A DNA stretch of 64,000 bases from the NCBI GenBank assembly GCA_022791635.1, contig JAAVZL010000003.1, forward strand, positions 1-64,000. Direction: 5' to 3'. The notes under the pieces were generated by a model. The model saw only the letters and a program-made list of their open reading frames with translations. It was not told the DNA's origin and searched no databases. This DNA is from Lachnospiraceae bacterium (GTDB lineage Bacteria; Bacillota; Clostridia; Lachnospirales; Lachnospiraceae). Positions 34,920 to 43,469 of this stretch are shown here, piece by piece; positions within the stretch are counted from its first letter, which is position 1, and every line of letters begins with the position of its first letter. Made by a program: the position numbers and the translations under genes.

Positions 34920-35240
34920 TTACACCTCCTTATAGATCAATCTGATATATTGCTTTCCATAGTTATTCTGAATGTCTGTTAAGCCAAGCACCATGGAATC
35001 CATCAAAAGAACCGCCTGCTGTGACAGGGGAACTTCCAACTGGCAGGTGAGAAATCCGTTCTTCTCCTCTGCCTCAAGTCTGTCTTCGGTAAATCGCTCT
35101 ATGGAATTTACCGTATTCACCGTAAGAGCGCTGACCGCCGCACAGATGATATCAAAGCCCTCCTGTGCATAGCCGGCATGTCCCTCCACGGTAAAACGCT
35201 GATACTGACCGGAATTCTTATATATGGTAACTGTAATCAT
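34920..35240 (-). CDS. prp: Ribosomal-processing cysteine protease Prp
   Basis: The 106-residue protein has the catalytic H21 ([12 protein letters not shown]) and C33 (IICAAVSAL), the spacing of Prp. It cleaves the L27 leader after LQLF, and the substrate gene lies immediately downstream. The order rplU-prp-rpmA is standard in Firmicutes. Confidence 0.97.
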   Translation of the reverse strand: MITVTIYKNSGQYQRFTVEGHAGYAQEGFDIICAAVSALTVNTVNSIERFTEDRLEAEEKNGFLTCQLEVPLSQQAVLLMDSMVLGLTDIQNNYGKQYIRLIYKEV

Positions 35241-35246
35241 AACAAC

Positions 35247-35609
35247 TTATTCTGCAGCTTCTGTCACGGCTTCCTCAGCAGCCTTCTTTGCACGGGGCTT
35301 CTTCACAGCGATCTTCTCGATCTTAACCTCTGTGTACTGCTGTCTGTGGCCGTTCTTCTTGTGATAGCCGCTTTTTCTCTTGTACTTGTAAACGATGACC
35401 TTCTTGCCTTTTCCATCGCCGATTACAGATGCGGTAACAGTTGCTCCCGCTACGGTGGGGGTTCCAACTGTCATGGTCTCTCCGCCCACTGCCAGAACCT
35501 GATCAAACTTATACTTTGATCCGGCCTCCGCGCCGAGCTTCTCCACCCTGATAACATCGCCCTCAGATACTTTGTACTGTTTACCACCTGTTGCAATAAT
35601 TGCGTACAT
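35247..35609 (-). CDS. rplU: Ribosomal protein L21
   Basis: The 120-residue protein starts [20 protein letters not shown] and includes the C-terminal [17 protein letters not shown], typical for L21, plus a basic and acidic tail rich in Lys and Glu ([18 protein letters not shown]). The ATG at 35609 follows TAGGAGGTGCC; an upstream ATG at 35696 is not used by the family and lies within the probable leader. Confidence 0.97.
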   Translation of the reverse strand: MYAIIATGGKQYKVSEGDVIRVEKLGAEAGSKYKFDQVLAVGGETMTVGTPTVAGATVTASVIGDGKGKKVIVYKYKRKSGYHKKNGHRQQYTEVKIEKIAVKKPRAKKAAEEAVTEAAE

Positions 35610-35697
35610 ATGGCACCTCCTATTATCATTACTCGCCAGCTTCGGTGACATGCCTTTTCCTGAAAAAGCACATACTTTTACCCCACTGTGCGGCATC
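35610..35697 (-). promoter_or_regulatory. Possible L21 leader (autoregulatory mRNA element)
   Basis: The 88 bases between the promoter below and the rplU start can form short stems, for example around TGCTTTTTCAGGAAAAGGCA. In Firmicutes the rplU mRNA starts with a conserved L21 leader that lets excess L21 repress translation. I recognise the location and length, and not each conserved position. Confidence 0.35.
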
Positions 35698-35703
35698 CGT
35701 AAT

Positions 35704-35732
35704 AGAATAGCATGTATGGATTAAAATGTCAA
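35704..35732 (-). promoter_or_regulatory. Sigma-A promoter for rplU-prp-rpmA-obgE
   Basis: On the minus strand, TTGACA (35727-35732) and TATTCT (35704-35709) are 17 bases apart, about 95 bases ahead of the rplU ATG, in an AT-rich gap that separates the RNase G gene from this operon. Confidence 0.75.
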
Positions 35733-35800
35733 GAATTATATTTGTTATTTTTGATTTTTATCCGTGTTCAGTCCAACCGCAATTTTACATAGCTCTTCTC

Positions 35801-37003
35801 TCATCCTTCATTCCTCTCTACCCTCATCTGCTCCTTCAGGGGTTTTCGTACCTTTTTCCGCGTAATCTCCACCAGACCTAAGGGAGTCATGTCCACCAGC
35901 ACGGTTTTCACCGGATCCTTTCGAATCTCTTCTTCCAAATGCTCCATCAAAGCCCTTCTGTCCGCTTCCTCTTCCATATCAATAAAATCCGCCACAATGA
36001 TCCCCGACAGATTCCGAAGCCGCAGCTGCCTTGCAAGCTCTCCCGCTGCTTCCAGGTTAATGCGCAGAAAGGTCTCCCGAAGCCCCTTACGCCCGTCGTA
36101 TTTGCCCGTATTGACATCAATCACCGTTAAGGCCTCCGTAGGCTGAATCACCAGATAGGCCCCGGATTTGAGCCACACCCGTTCCCTAAGGGCCTGCTCA
36201 AAGGCAGTCCGGATTCCATAGAGCCGGTCAAGGGAAGGGCTTGTCTCCTCATAAAACCGAAGCTTTCCAAGGTCCTCCAGCTGATATTGGCCAAGGTAGG
36301 CGGCCAGGGTATCATAAAGCACACGGTCATCCGTCACAATCTCCAAAAGCTGCTCCCGGTTTAAGTTGCGAATCCCGGCCGCATAGGCAGGAGGCTCCTC
36401 ATAAACCCTGGAAAAACACCGCTGATGCTTCCCCGTATCCAAAACCCGGCGGGCAAGTTCGCATAGCCGCTCAAGCTCCTCCTCAAGTGTTTCCCTTGTG
36501 ACCCCGGCTGCATTGGTCCGCACGATCACGCCGAATTCCTCCGTAAGAAACGGTTGTATCAGCTCCCGTAAGCGATCCTTTTCCTTCGAGGAAAGCTTTG
36601 CGGACAGCCCAAGCTGCTTCTTTCCCACCGTAAGCACCAAATACGTTCCCGGAAAAGTGAGATTACAGGTGACCGTAGGAGCCTTTGTCTTCACCGCCTC
36701 CCGGCAGACCTGCACCAAAAGCTCATCCCCCTGGGACAGCCTGTCTCCTTTTTTTTCTTTTATATAGAGAGGCGTCTCCTCATCCCGCAGGGAATAATAG
36801 CAGAGCATTCCCTCCCCGATTTCAACAAACACCGCTCCAATATTTCGGACAATGTTTTTTACCTTGCCCACATAGATACTGCCAAGAAGCTGCTCCCTGC
36901 CGCAATCAAAGCAGGACAGCTCCACAGGCTTTCCATCCTCATAAAATGCAGAGAGAATCCGCTCCTCCTGTCTTATAAGAAAAAGTCTTCCGCTTTGCTT
37001 CAT
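35801..37003 (-). CDS. rng: Ribonuclease E/G family endoribonuclease
   Basis: The 400-residue protein has an S1-like RNA-binding domain (SIYVGKVKNIVRNIGAVFVE, near residues 40-60), a 5'-sensor/RNase H-like region, and the catalytic aspartates in LTVIDVNTGKYDG and IIVADFIDMEEEA. It lacks the long C-terminal scaffold of RNase E, so RNase G is the better name. It processes rRNA or degrades mRNA. The ATG follows the DUF2344 gene on the minus strand by 47 bases. Confidence 0.9.
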   Translation of the reverse strand: MKQSGRLFLIRQEERILSAFYEDGKPVELSCFDCGREQLLGSIYVGKVKNIVRNIGAVFVEIGEGMLCYYSLRDEETPLYIKEKKGDRLSQGDELLVQVCREAVKTKAPTVTCNLTFPGTYLVLTVGKKQLGLSAKLSSKEKDRLRELIQPFLTEEFGVIVRTNAAGVTRETLEEELERLCELARRVLDTGKHQRCFSRVYEEPPAYAAGIRNLNREQLLEIVTDDRVLYDTLAAYLGQYQLEDLGKLRFYEETSPSLDRLYGIRTAFEQALRERVWLKSGAYLVIQPTEALTVIDVNTGKYDGRKGLRETFLRINLEAAGELARQLRLRNLSGIIVADFIDMEEEADRRALMEHLEEEIRKDPVKTVLVDMTPLGLVEITRKKVRKPLKEQMRVERNEG

Positions 37004-37050
37004 AAATCACTCCACAGAGATCTCGTTCGACTGCGATCCCAACAAGAATC

Positions 37051-37755
37051 TCACGATAGCTCCTCTCCCAATGCCTCCAAAGATACAAGCTTCCTCGCCT
37101 CTTCGGTCCCCATATCCGCATACACCTCCTTGCGATGCACCAGAAGGGCGAATTTGGGAAGCTCTTTCCCCACAAAGGAGGCAAAGGCCTCCATCACAAG
37201 CTCCGGTTTTACATTGCGGGCGCTTCCCGCAGCCACAGTAAGGAGAATCCTGTCTCCCTGCCGTTCCATCCGGTAGATCAGGGGGCGAAGATCCAGCTCC
37301 CGCTCTCCTTTTTTCGATTTTTTCACCACGGAAATGGAGGTGCGCTTACAGAAGGCGTCAAAGTCCTCCTGCCACCCCTCCCAGTCACAGCCCTGCCGAA
37401 AGCGCACCTCATAGTCGGCTGCCGCCGTAAGAGCCATGGCATTGAAAGCCTTGCCCTCGGGGCTCTTCCGAAAGGACGTCACCTCAACGCCCTCCGCCAT
37501 CACCTGATTCAAACGCTCTATGGCCTCCCTGGAGGAGGGAGCCTCCTTGACTTCAATGTCCAGATATTCTCCGTCACTGGTCAGCCCTACTCCCAGGGGA
37601 GAAGCAAAGGACATGATCATATGGGGACTGTACCCTTCCGAATAGCAGATAGCAATGTCTGCCCTGCGGATGGCCTTCTGAAAATAGCGCATCATATCCA
37701 GATGACCGATGAATTTCATCTCTCCGTATTTGCAAAATTTTATGCGGATCTTCAT
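37051..37755 (-). CDS. TIGR03936/DUF2344 family protein
   Basis: The 234-residue protein begins with the conserved MKIRIKFCKYGEMKFIGHLD and contains RAIRRADIAICYSEGYSPHMIMSF-like residues (quoted in part: RRADIAICYSEGYSPH). This is the DUF2344 family that always follows a radical SAM protein, here the gene at 37752. Fused versions exist in other bacteria. The overlap is 4 bases, so the two are probably one functional unit, likely in RNA or protein modification. Confidence 0.92.
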   Translation of the reverse strand: MKIRIKFCKYGEMKFIGHLDMMRYFQKAIRRADIAICYSEGYSPHMIMSFASPLGVGLTSDGEYLDIEVKEAPSSREAIERLNQVMAEGVEVTSFRKSPEGKAFNAMALTAAADYEVRFRQGCDWEGWQEDFDAFCKRTSISVVKKSKKGERELDLRPLIYRMERQGDRILLTVAAGSARNVKPELVMEAFASFVGKELPKFALLVHRKEVYADMGTEEARKLVSLEALGEELS

Positions 37756-39647
37756 GCCTCTTCCCTCTCCGTTTCTTCTGAATCGTCCGAACGCCTAAGG
37801 CAGACGCCGCTTTCATAGCGACCGGCCCCGCAGCCCTGGCACTTAAGGCGGCAATTGGGAGACACCGTCCCGGCCATGGCCCGCTCCCACTCCCGGTACA
37901 AAAAGCTTTTCGTCACACCGCTGTCAATAAAATCCCAGGGAAAGCATTCCTCTTTTTTCCGCTCCCTTGTGGTATAGAAAAGGAGATCCGTCCCCGTCTC
38001 CTCAAAGGCCTCCATCCATTTCTCATTGTGGAAGCACTCTGTCCAGGAGTCAAAAAGACAGCCCTTCTCATAGGCCTTTAAGAGAAGCCCGGATAGTCTT
38101 CGATCCCCCCTGGCAAAAACGCCCTCCAGAACGGTTACGTCCGCCTCATGCCAATTGTATTTCATGCTCTTTCGATTTAACTGGTCCTTAATCTCCTGAT
38201 TCACGGTGTGTGCACGCTCCAGGAATTCCTCCCGGGTGCACATTCCGGCCCACTGAAAAGGCGTAAAGGGCTTTGGCACAAAAAAGGAAGTGCTCACGGT
38301 GATCTGGCATTTTCCCTTCCGCTGCTCCTTGGGAATCTCATAATAGCGCCTGGCAATCTTTTCTGCCAGCCAGGCGATGCTTTTCTGATCCTCCTCCTGC
38401 TCTGTGGGAAGGCCAAGCATAAAATAAAGCTTTACCTTACTCCAGCCGCTGTCAAAGGCATCCCCGGCGCCCTTTAAAATTATCTCCTCGGTAAGCCCCT
38501 TGTTGATCACATCCCGCAGTCTCTGGGAGCCTGCCTCCGGAGCAAAGGTAAGGCTGCTCTTGCGAATATCCTGGACCTTGCTCATCACCTCCAGGGAAAA
38601 GGCGTCAATACGAAGGGAGGGCAGAGAAATATTGACGCCCTGCTCCCCGAAGGTATCGAGAAGAAAGGTCACAAGCTCCGGAAGTCTTGAATAGTCACTG
38701 GAGCTTAGAGAGCTTAAGGAAATCTCCTCATGCCCCGTTGCCCTCAGCATTTCCCTGGCAGAGCTTTTCAGCATTTCAAGCTCCCGCTCCCTAGTGGGAC
38801 GGTACAGCATGCCAGCCTGACAGAATCGGCATCCCCGGATGCAGCCCCGCTGAATCTCGAGAACTACCCGATCCTGTGTCACCTTGATAAAGGGCACCAG
38901 AGGCTTTTGGGGATATACAGCCCCGGTCAAATCCGTCACCACCTGCCGCTCAACCTTTTTGGGAACCCCTGAAACACAGGGCTTCATAGAAGCGATGGTT
39001 CCGTCAGCCTCATAGGCAACCTCATAAAGGGAGGGCACATAGATCCCCGGAATCTGCGCTGCCTTCAAAAGAAAATCCTGCCGCCTCCCACCTGCCCTCT
39101 TATGCTCCTTGTAGGCATCCATCAAAGCGTCATAGGAGGTCTCCCCCTCTCCGATATAAAAAAGATCAAAGAAATCCGCCAAAGGCTCCGGATTGCAGGC
39201 ACAGGGCCCTCCCCCTATGACAAAGGGATCCTCCTCCCCACGCTTGTCCGCCATCAAGGGAATCCCGCTCAAATCCAGGATCTGCAGCACATTGGTATAG
39301 CACATCTCATACTGGAGAGTAATTCCCAGGAAATCAAAATCACTCACCGGATCCTGGGATTCCAAGGCAAAGAGAGGAATCTGCCGTTCCCGCAGGATCC
39401 GATCCAGATCCACCCAGGGAGAATAGACCCGCTCACACCATACATCCTCCCTCCGGTTAAACATATCATAGAGGATCTGGATACCCAGATGGGACATGCC
39501 GATCTCATACACATCGGGAAAGCACATGCAGAACCGGACATCAATCCTGGACTTATCCTTGTACACCGCATTGATCTCATTTCCCAGATAGCGGGCCGGC
39601 TTCTCCACCTCCAACAATATGGTATCATCCAATGCCAATTTTCTCAT
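37752..39647 (-). CDS. TIGR03960 family B12-binding radical SAM protein
   Basis: The 631-residue protein has a B12-binding-like N-terminal region (VRFCMCFPDVYEIGMSHLG), a radical SAM core with the cysteine triad IQRGCIRGCRFCQAGM near residues 266-281 and the SLSSSDYSRLPEL and FAPEAGSQRLRDVINKGL motifs. The C-terminal cysteine motif is CRLKCQGCGAG. The usual role of the TIGR03960/TIGR03936 pair is not established. It probably leads the operon that includes RNase G. Confidence 0.93.
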   Translation of the reverse strand: MRKLALDDTILLEVEKPARYLGNEINAVYKDKSRIDVRFCMCFPDVYEIGMSHLGIQILYDMFNRREDVWCERVYSPWVDLDRILRERQIPLFALESQDPVSDFDFLGITLQYEMCYTNVLQILDLSGIPLMADKRGEEDPFVIGGGPCACNPEPLADFFDLFYIGEGETSYDALMDAYKEHKRAGGRRQDFLLKAAQIPGIYVPSLYEVAYEADGTIASMKPCVSGVPKKVERQVVTDLTGAVYPQKPLVPFIKVTQDRVVLEIQRGCIRGCRFCQAGMLYRPTRERELEMLKSSAREMLRATGHEEISLSSLSSSDYSRLPELVTFLLDTFGEQGVNISLPSLRIDAFSLEVMSKVQDIRKSSLTFAPEAGSQRLRDVINKGLTEEIILKGAGDAFDSGWSKVKLYFMLGLPTEQEEDQKSIAWLAEKIARRYYEIPKEQRKGKCQITVSTSFFVPKPFTPFQWAGMCTREEFLERAHTVNQEIKDQLNRKSMKYNWHEADVTVLEGVFARGDRRLSGLLLKAYEKGCLFDSWTECFHNEKWMEAFEETGTDLLFYTTRERKKEECFPWDFIDSGVTKSFLYREWERAMAGTVSPNCRLKCQGCGAGRYESGVCLRRSDDSEETEREEA

Positions 39648-39661
39648 ATTCTATCTCCATT

Positions 39662-39716
39662 CCAGTTCCGCAGAACCTCTTGAGCTTCTGCTGTTTCCCA
39701 GTTCCGCAGAACCTCT
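39662..39716. repeat. Two direct copies of a 19-base near-palindromic element
   Basis: CCAGTTCCGCAGAACCTCT occurs at 39662-39680 and again at 39698-39716, 36 bases apart, in the intergenic gap upstream of the radical SAM gene on the minus strand. Each copy holds the near-palindrome GTTCCGCAGAAC. The copies could be operator sites or the relic of a local duplication. Confidence 0.6.
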
Positions 39717-39740
39717 CTCATGCATTTTAAACTTACCTAT

Positions 39741-41672
39741 TTAAGGCAACATCACCCGATCCGGAACCAGGTTGGGAATGCCCACATGCCAGAAAGCAAA
39801 GAGAGACAACAGACAGGTGCACACCAGAATCCCCCGCAAAAGCCTGTCCTTCTCCGGCTCCTTTATCCGGCCAATCAAATACGTCACAAAGAACAGCACC
39901 GGAAGCAGGTAACGCCCCTGAGGCTGAAAATCAATAAACCAGGAGTTAAAGACAATCAGGGCATACTGAAGAAAGCAGCAAAATCCCACCGCAAGATACT
40001 CCCACCACTTCTGCCGATCCCTCATACGCACAAACTGCCAGGTAATCCGTCCCAGAAGAACAAGGTACAAAATCCCCATCACAAGATAATACCAGTCTCC
40101 CTCTCCAAAAGCATAGCTTCCAAAAAAGCCCGCAAAGGTCCGGAAAAGATTTTTGTGAAACTCATATTCCGTAAGCAGTTCCCCTAAGGTAATGCCTTTT
40201 CCGAAAAAGCTCATAGAATAAGCCTGCTCAATAGGCGGTGTGGACGGCTTATATCCATACTCCGCCCTGCGCTCCGTCACCTCAATCACCACGCCAAGCT
40301 TATCAAAGCCATAATAAGGATAATCGGTAATCAGATACCGCACCACAAAAATCCCCAGAGTAAGCCCCACAAGAATCAGATATTTCCGCAAAAGAGGCCC
40401 CCGCTTTTTCTTCTCCTGATAAAGCAGCCGAATAAGCAAAATCAGGAACAGAAAGACAAGAATCGGATAAAAAGAAGCCTTAGCCCACAAAAGATGAATA
40501 AACAGGACACTTAAGCACCCATAGTACAAAAGATGCCTTCTATGGTAAGGCTCCCGAAGAAGCCGATTCAGCATACTCTCCTTCTCCAAAAGCTCATAAA
40601 GACTCAAAAAACCAGCAAAAAAATCCAAAGCATCCGAAGTAGAATAGCTAAAAATATACCACACCTGAGGCGTCAAAAGAAGCACAAACAGCATGGCATA
40701 GTGCTTCCGAATATTTTTAAGCGTAATCCCTGCCATCACCCCAAAGAGAATCAGACTAAACAGCCGAATCCGCACCGTAGGATCCGCAAAAAACTGTCCC
40801 AGCTTCCCCGCATAAAAATAAAACAGATTCCACTCAAAATGCCGGGAGGTCCCATACACCGGAAAGCTGTCGCTTATCACATCACTTCGAATATCCGGCG
40901 GCATAAAATGCGTAAAATAATAATTCACAGCCGCCTTCACATCATACTCATCCGGATTGAGCCAAAAAGGACTGCGAAGCCCCGTATACACACAAAGAAG
41001 AGCCGCCCCAATCAGTCCGGCCGCAAAGAGCGCTCCCGTCACCTGCTCTGTCCGGGAAGCCCCTTCCATCTCTCTTTGAAACCAGAGACAAAAGACAAAG
41101 AGAAGTCCCCAAAGCCCCAGCGAGACCACAAACCCAACCAAAAACACTGAAAACCGAAACTGCCGGTACCGAGCACAAAAAGCCTCTGTAGGGAGAAGCT
41201 GCGGATCCTCCCCGGTAACCGCAAAGGTAAAGCCTGTCTCATCCGTAAAGGCCACCTGCTCATTCCCCGTAAAACAACTTCGAAGCTCCTCACTCCCCAG
41301 CTCCAGAATCAAAACCCCATTCTGCCGAACCGTAAGCCGTTCCACCGTCAGAGCCTCCCCATCGTAAGCCTGATCCAACGGATCAATCCGCTTCAGAGAA
41401 CAATGACTTCCATAACGGACCTCCAAAAAAGAAATCTGCGCCGTCCCACTATTGATCACCCGGCTCTTCGCATCCGAAGGCCGCACATGCTCCCTAGGTC
41501 CTGCATAAACCGTGGTAATATACTCCCCGCTTGGATCCTCCGCAAAGCTCAAAGTCACAGTCGTATAAATAGGCGTCAAAACCACGCACACAAGCAGCCA
41601 CAAAAACACAGCTCCCCCCATGACAAGCCCAAGCCTTTTTCTGTCTGTGAACCATTCTTTTCTCCTAAGCAT
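39741..41672 (-). CDS. DUF2142-like multi-pass membrane protein
   Basis: The 643-residue protein has an N-terminal membrane helix, an extracytoplasmic domain of about 200 residues and roughly ten further membrane helices, the layout of DUF2142 and related GT-C type glycosyltransferases. In one extracytoplasmic loop near 325-345 it contains YPEL-like and HFMPPDIRSDVISDSFPVYG residues. The ATG at 41672 is selected because GAGGAG lies 10 bases upstream; in-frame ATGs at 41693 and 41819 have weaker sites. The sugar donor is unknown. Confidence refers to a membrane protein with this general role. Confidence 0.75.
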   Translation of the reverse strand: MLRRKEWFTDRKRLGLVMGGAVFLWLLVCVVLTPIYTTVTLSFAEDPSGEYITTVYAGPREHVRPSDAKSRVINSGTAQISFLEVRYGSHCSLKRIDPLDQAYDGEALTVERLTVRQNGVLILELGSEELRSCFTGNEQVAFTDETGFTFAVTGEDPQLLPTEAFCARYRQFRFSVFLVGFVVSLGLWGLLFVFCLWFQREMEGASRTEQVTGALFAAGLIGAALLCVYTGLRSPFWLNPDEYDVKAAVNYYFTHFMPPDIRSDVISDSFPVYGTSRHFEWNLFYFYAGKLGQFFADPTVRIRLFSLILFGVMAGITLKNIRKHYAMLFVLLLTPQVWYIFSYSTSDALDFFAGFLSLYELLEKESMLNRLLREPYHRRHLLYYGCLSVLFIHLLWAKASFYPILVFLFLILLIRLLYQEKKKRGPLLRKYLILVGLTLGIFVVRYLITDYPYYGFDKLGVVIEVTERRAEYGYKPSTPPIEQAYSMSFFGKGITLGELLTEYEFHKNLFRTFAGFFGSYAFGEGDWYYLVMGILYLVLLGRITWQFVRMRDRQKWWEYLAVGFCCFLQYALIVFNSWFIDFQPQGRYLLPVLFFVTYLIGRIKEPEKDRLLRGILVCTCLLSLFAFWHVGIPNLVPDRVMLP

Positions 41673-41725
41673 TAAAACGATGCTCCTCACCATCTTACGT
41701 CTCTCAAAAGTGTAAATCTTCGCCA

Positions 41726-41799
41726 GGGATGCCGCAAAATAAGACAGCAGGCATCTCCGATATCCAGTGTCCGGCTGTTCGCTTATTTTGCGGCATCCC
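41726..41799. repeat. Palindromic element, copy D
   Basis: Arms GGGATGCCGCAAAATAAG (41726-41743) and its perfect complement (41782-41799) form an 18-bp stem. The loop contains ATATCCAGTGTCCGGCTG and TTCGC, which match copy B (27315-27336, one change), so this hairpin belongs to the same family. It overlaps the stop codon of the small membrane gene ending at 41783 and lies ahead of the DUF2142-like gene on the same strand. Confidence 0.8.
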
Positions 41800-42088
41800 C
41801 AACCCCCTCCGTCACCCAAATCCCCTCAAGTGCCCTGGAAACCGTCTCCTCCAGATCAAGCTCCGCCGTCAAATCCCGTTGCACCTCCGCCACAATCCTG
41901 GCGCTGTCCACCTCATAAAACGAGGCCTTCGTATAATCCAGAATCACATAACAAAGAAACAAGCAAAGACAAATATAAAACCGAATCCGAAAAAGACTCA
42001 CCGGCTCCTCCGGCTCCGCAATCCGCTGCCCCTGCTGCGCAAGCAGCATCTGCCGATACTGCCCGCCTGTTTTCTGCACCTTAGCCAT
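41783..42088 (-). CDS. Small single-pass membrane protein, unknown
   Basis: The 101-residue protein has a polar N-terminus (MAKVQKTGGQYRQMLLAQQG), one membrane helix around residues 33-52 (FYICLCLFLCYVILDY) and an acidic C-terminal domain. I do not recognise the family. The ATG at 42088 follows GGGAGGGGAGCTT, stronger than the upstream in-frame ATG at 42211. It lies between two large membrane proteins and may be an accessory subunit. Confidence 0.6.
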   Translation of the reverse strand: MAKVQKTGGQYRQMLLAQQGQRIAEPEEPVSLFRIRFYICLCLFLCYVILDYTKASFYEVDSARIVAEVQRDLTAELDLEETVSRALEGIWVTEGVGDAAK

Positions 42089-42113
42089 AAGCTCCCCTCC
42101 CAAAAGAGGAAGT

Positions 42114-43424
42114 TTACTTGATCTTATGAAAGGCCCCTGAAAAATATGAACGTGCCCCCGGCTCCCGCTTCCACTCAAGAGCGCAAAACACAGCCAAAAA
42201 CAAAAAGCCAAAATTCAAAAACACGCTGGTCCGCTCCACAGAAATATAGACCGTAGGCGACATCCCCATACTAACCTTGGAAACCACTGCGCTCACCAAA
42301 AGCACAAGCATATCCCATCCCTTTTTTGTCGTCCCCCAAATCAAAAACAAAGCATACACCACACAAAAACAACAAACCGTATAAATCAACATCAAAAGCC
42401 TGGCCTTATTGGGAAGCGCCCCCTGATACCAGACAACCGGCTGATCAAACTCAAAAATATTTACAATATAATGAACCAGATCGTTCCCGCAAAAAGGCGC
42501 AATCCCTTTCAGAATCAAAAGCCCTACATTGGAAGCAAAGGGAAGTCCTGCCGCCACAAGCTCGAAAGGCCGCCGCTTCTTTATGGCAACGGTAAAAAAC
42601 AGCACTCCCGTAAAGATCACATAAGTCCAGTTCATCTCCTTATAAAGCGTTAAGAGCACACTATACCACCCCAAAAGCCCCTTTTGCACAAGATGAAAGC
42701 CTGCATACCCCGGAAACCAGAGATCCGCACTGAATGCGCTCCGTATCTGATTTCCCGGGCAGGTCAGAATCAGAAACAGAGAGACCAGAGAAAGCCCCAG
42801 AAGCAGATACACATACCAGAAGCCCCCTCGCCTCTTTTTTCTGTCCCGCAAAGCCAGATACAAGGCATAAGTCAAAACCAGAAGACAAATCTGCTCATGA
42901 TTGACGGCAAACACAGCCGCAGGAACGGAAAAAACATACGCCCAAACTCTTCCTCTTACCTCCCCAAGGGTCAGCGGAAAGAAGGCCAGCAAAAGCGCGG
43001 CCAAAGACCACCAATAATTGACGGTAGTGGTCATCCATCCGGCCGAAGACAGCTCCCGAAAGTCATAGGAAAGCAAAAGAACCAACAATAAAACCACCGG
43101 CGCTGCAGGAACCTCCCTTTCCCGGTAAAAGAGAAACCACACCGCAAGAGCTGCAATCAGCATGGAAGCCAAAATATCAAGCGCCATCCACACCCAGGGA
43201 CCTTGCTGCACAACCAAAAGCAGAACCGCCTCAATGATCCCCCGGGAGGACCATTCATTCCAGCGCTCCCATAAAATCTCGAAAAAAGAACTCTCCATAA
43301 GGCAGGCCTGATAGTAGGAATCATCTCCCTTGCCAAGCTTTAGAAAGAAAAGGTGAAAGGCAATGACCAGGATGCCGTAAATCAAAAGAACCCGTTGTAT
43401 TTTCTTATCCCTGAATAACGCCAT
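42114..43424 (-). CDS. Multi-pass membrane protein of the DUF6056 or related GT-C type
   Basis: The 436-residue protein has about eleven hydrophobic helices and a first loop rich in acidic and aromatic residues (FLKLGKGDDSYYQACLMESS, residues about 25-45). DD and DSYY in this position resemble GT-C family proteins, which use lipid-linked sugar donors. The exact family is an estimate. It starts 45 bases after the hisIE stop, with AAAGGACTTAAG before the ATG, and could be read from the histidine operon message. Confidence 0.65.
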   Translation of the reverse strand: MALFRDKKIQRVLLIYGILVIAFHLFFLKLGKGDDSYYQACLMESSFFEILWERWNEWSSRGIIEAVLLLVVQQGPWVWMALDILASMLIAALAVWFLFYREREVPAAPVVLLLVLLLSYDFRELSSAGWMTTTVNYWWSLAALLLAFFPLTLGEVRGRVWAYVFSVPAAVFAVNHEQICLLVLTYALYLALRDRKKRRGGFWYVYLLLGLSLVSLFLILTCPGNQIRSAFSADLWFPGYAGFHLVQKGLLGWYSVLLTLYKEMNWTYVIFTGVLFFTVAIKKRRPFELVAAGLPFASNVGLLILKGIAPFCGNDLVHYIVNIFEFDQPVVWYQGALPNKARLLMLIYTVCCFCVVYALFLIWGTTKKGWDMLVLLVSAVVSKVSMGMSPTVYISVERTSVFLNFGFLFLAVFCALEWKREPGARSYFSGAFHKIK

Positions 43425-43469
43425 CTTAAGTCCTTTCTATAAGAGCTTCCATTGGCAGAGGCTTATACG

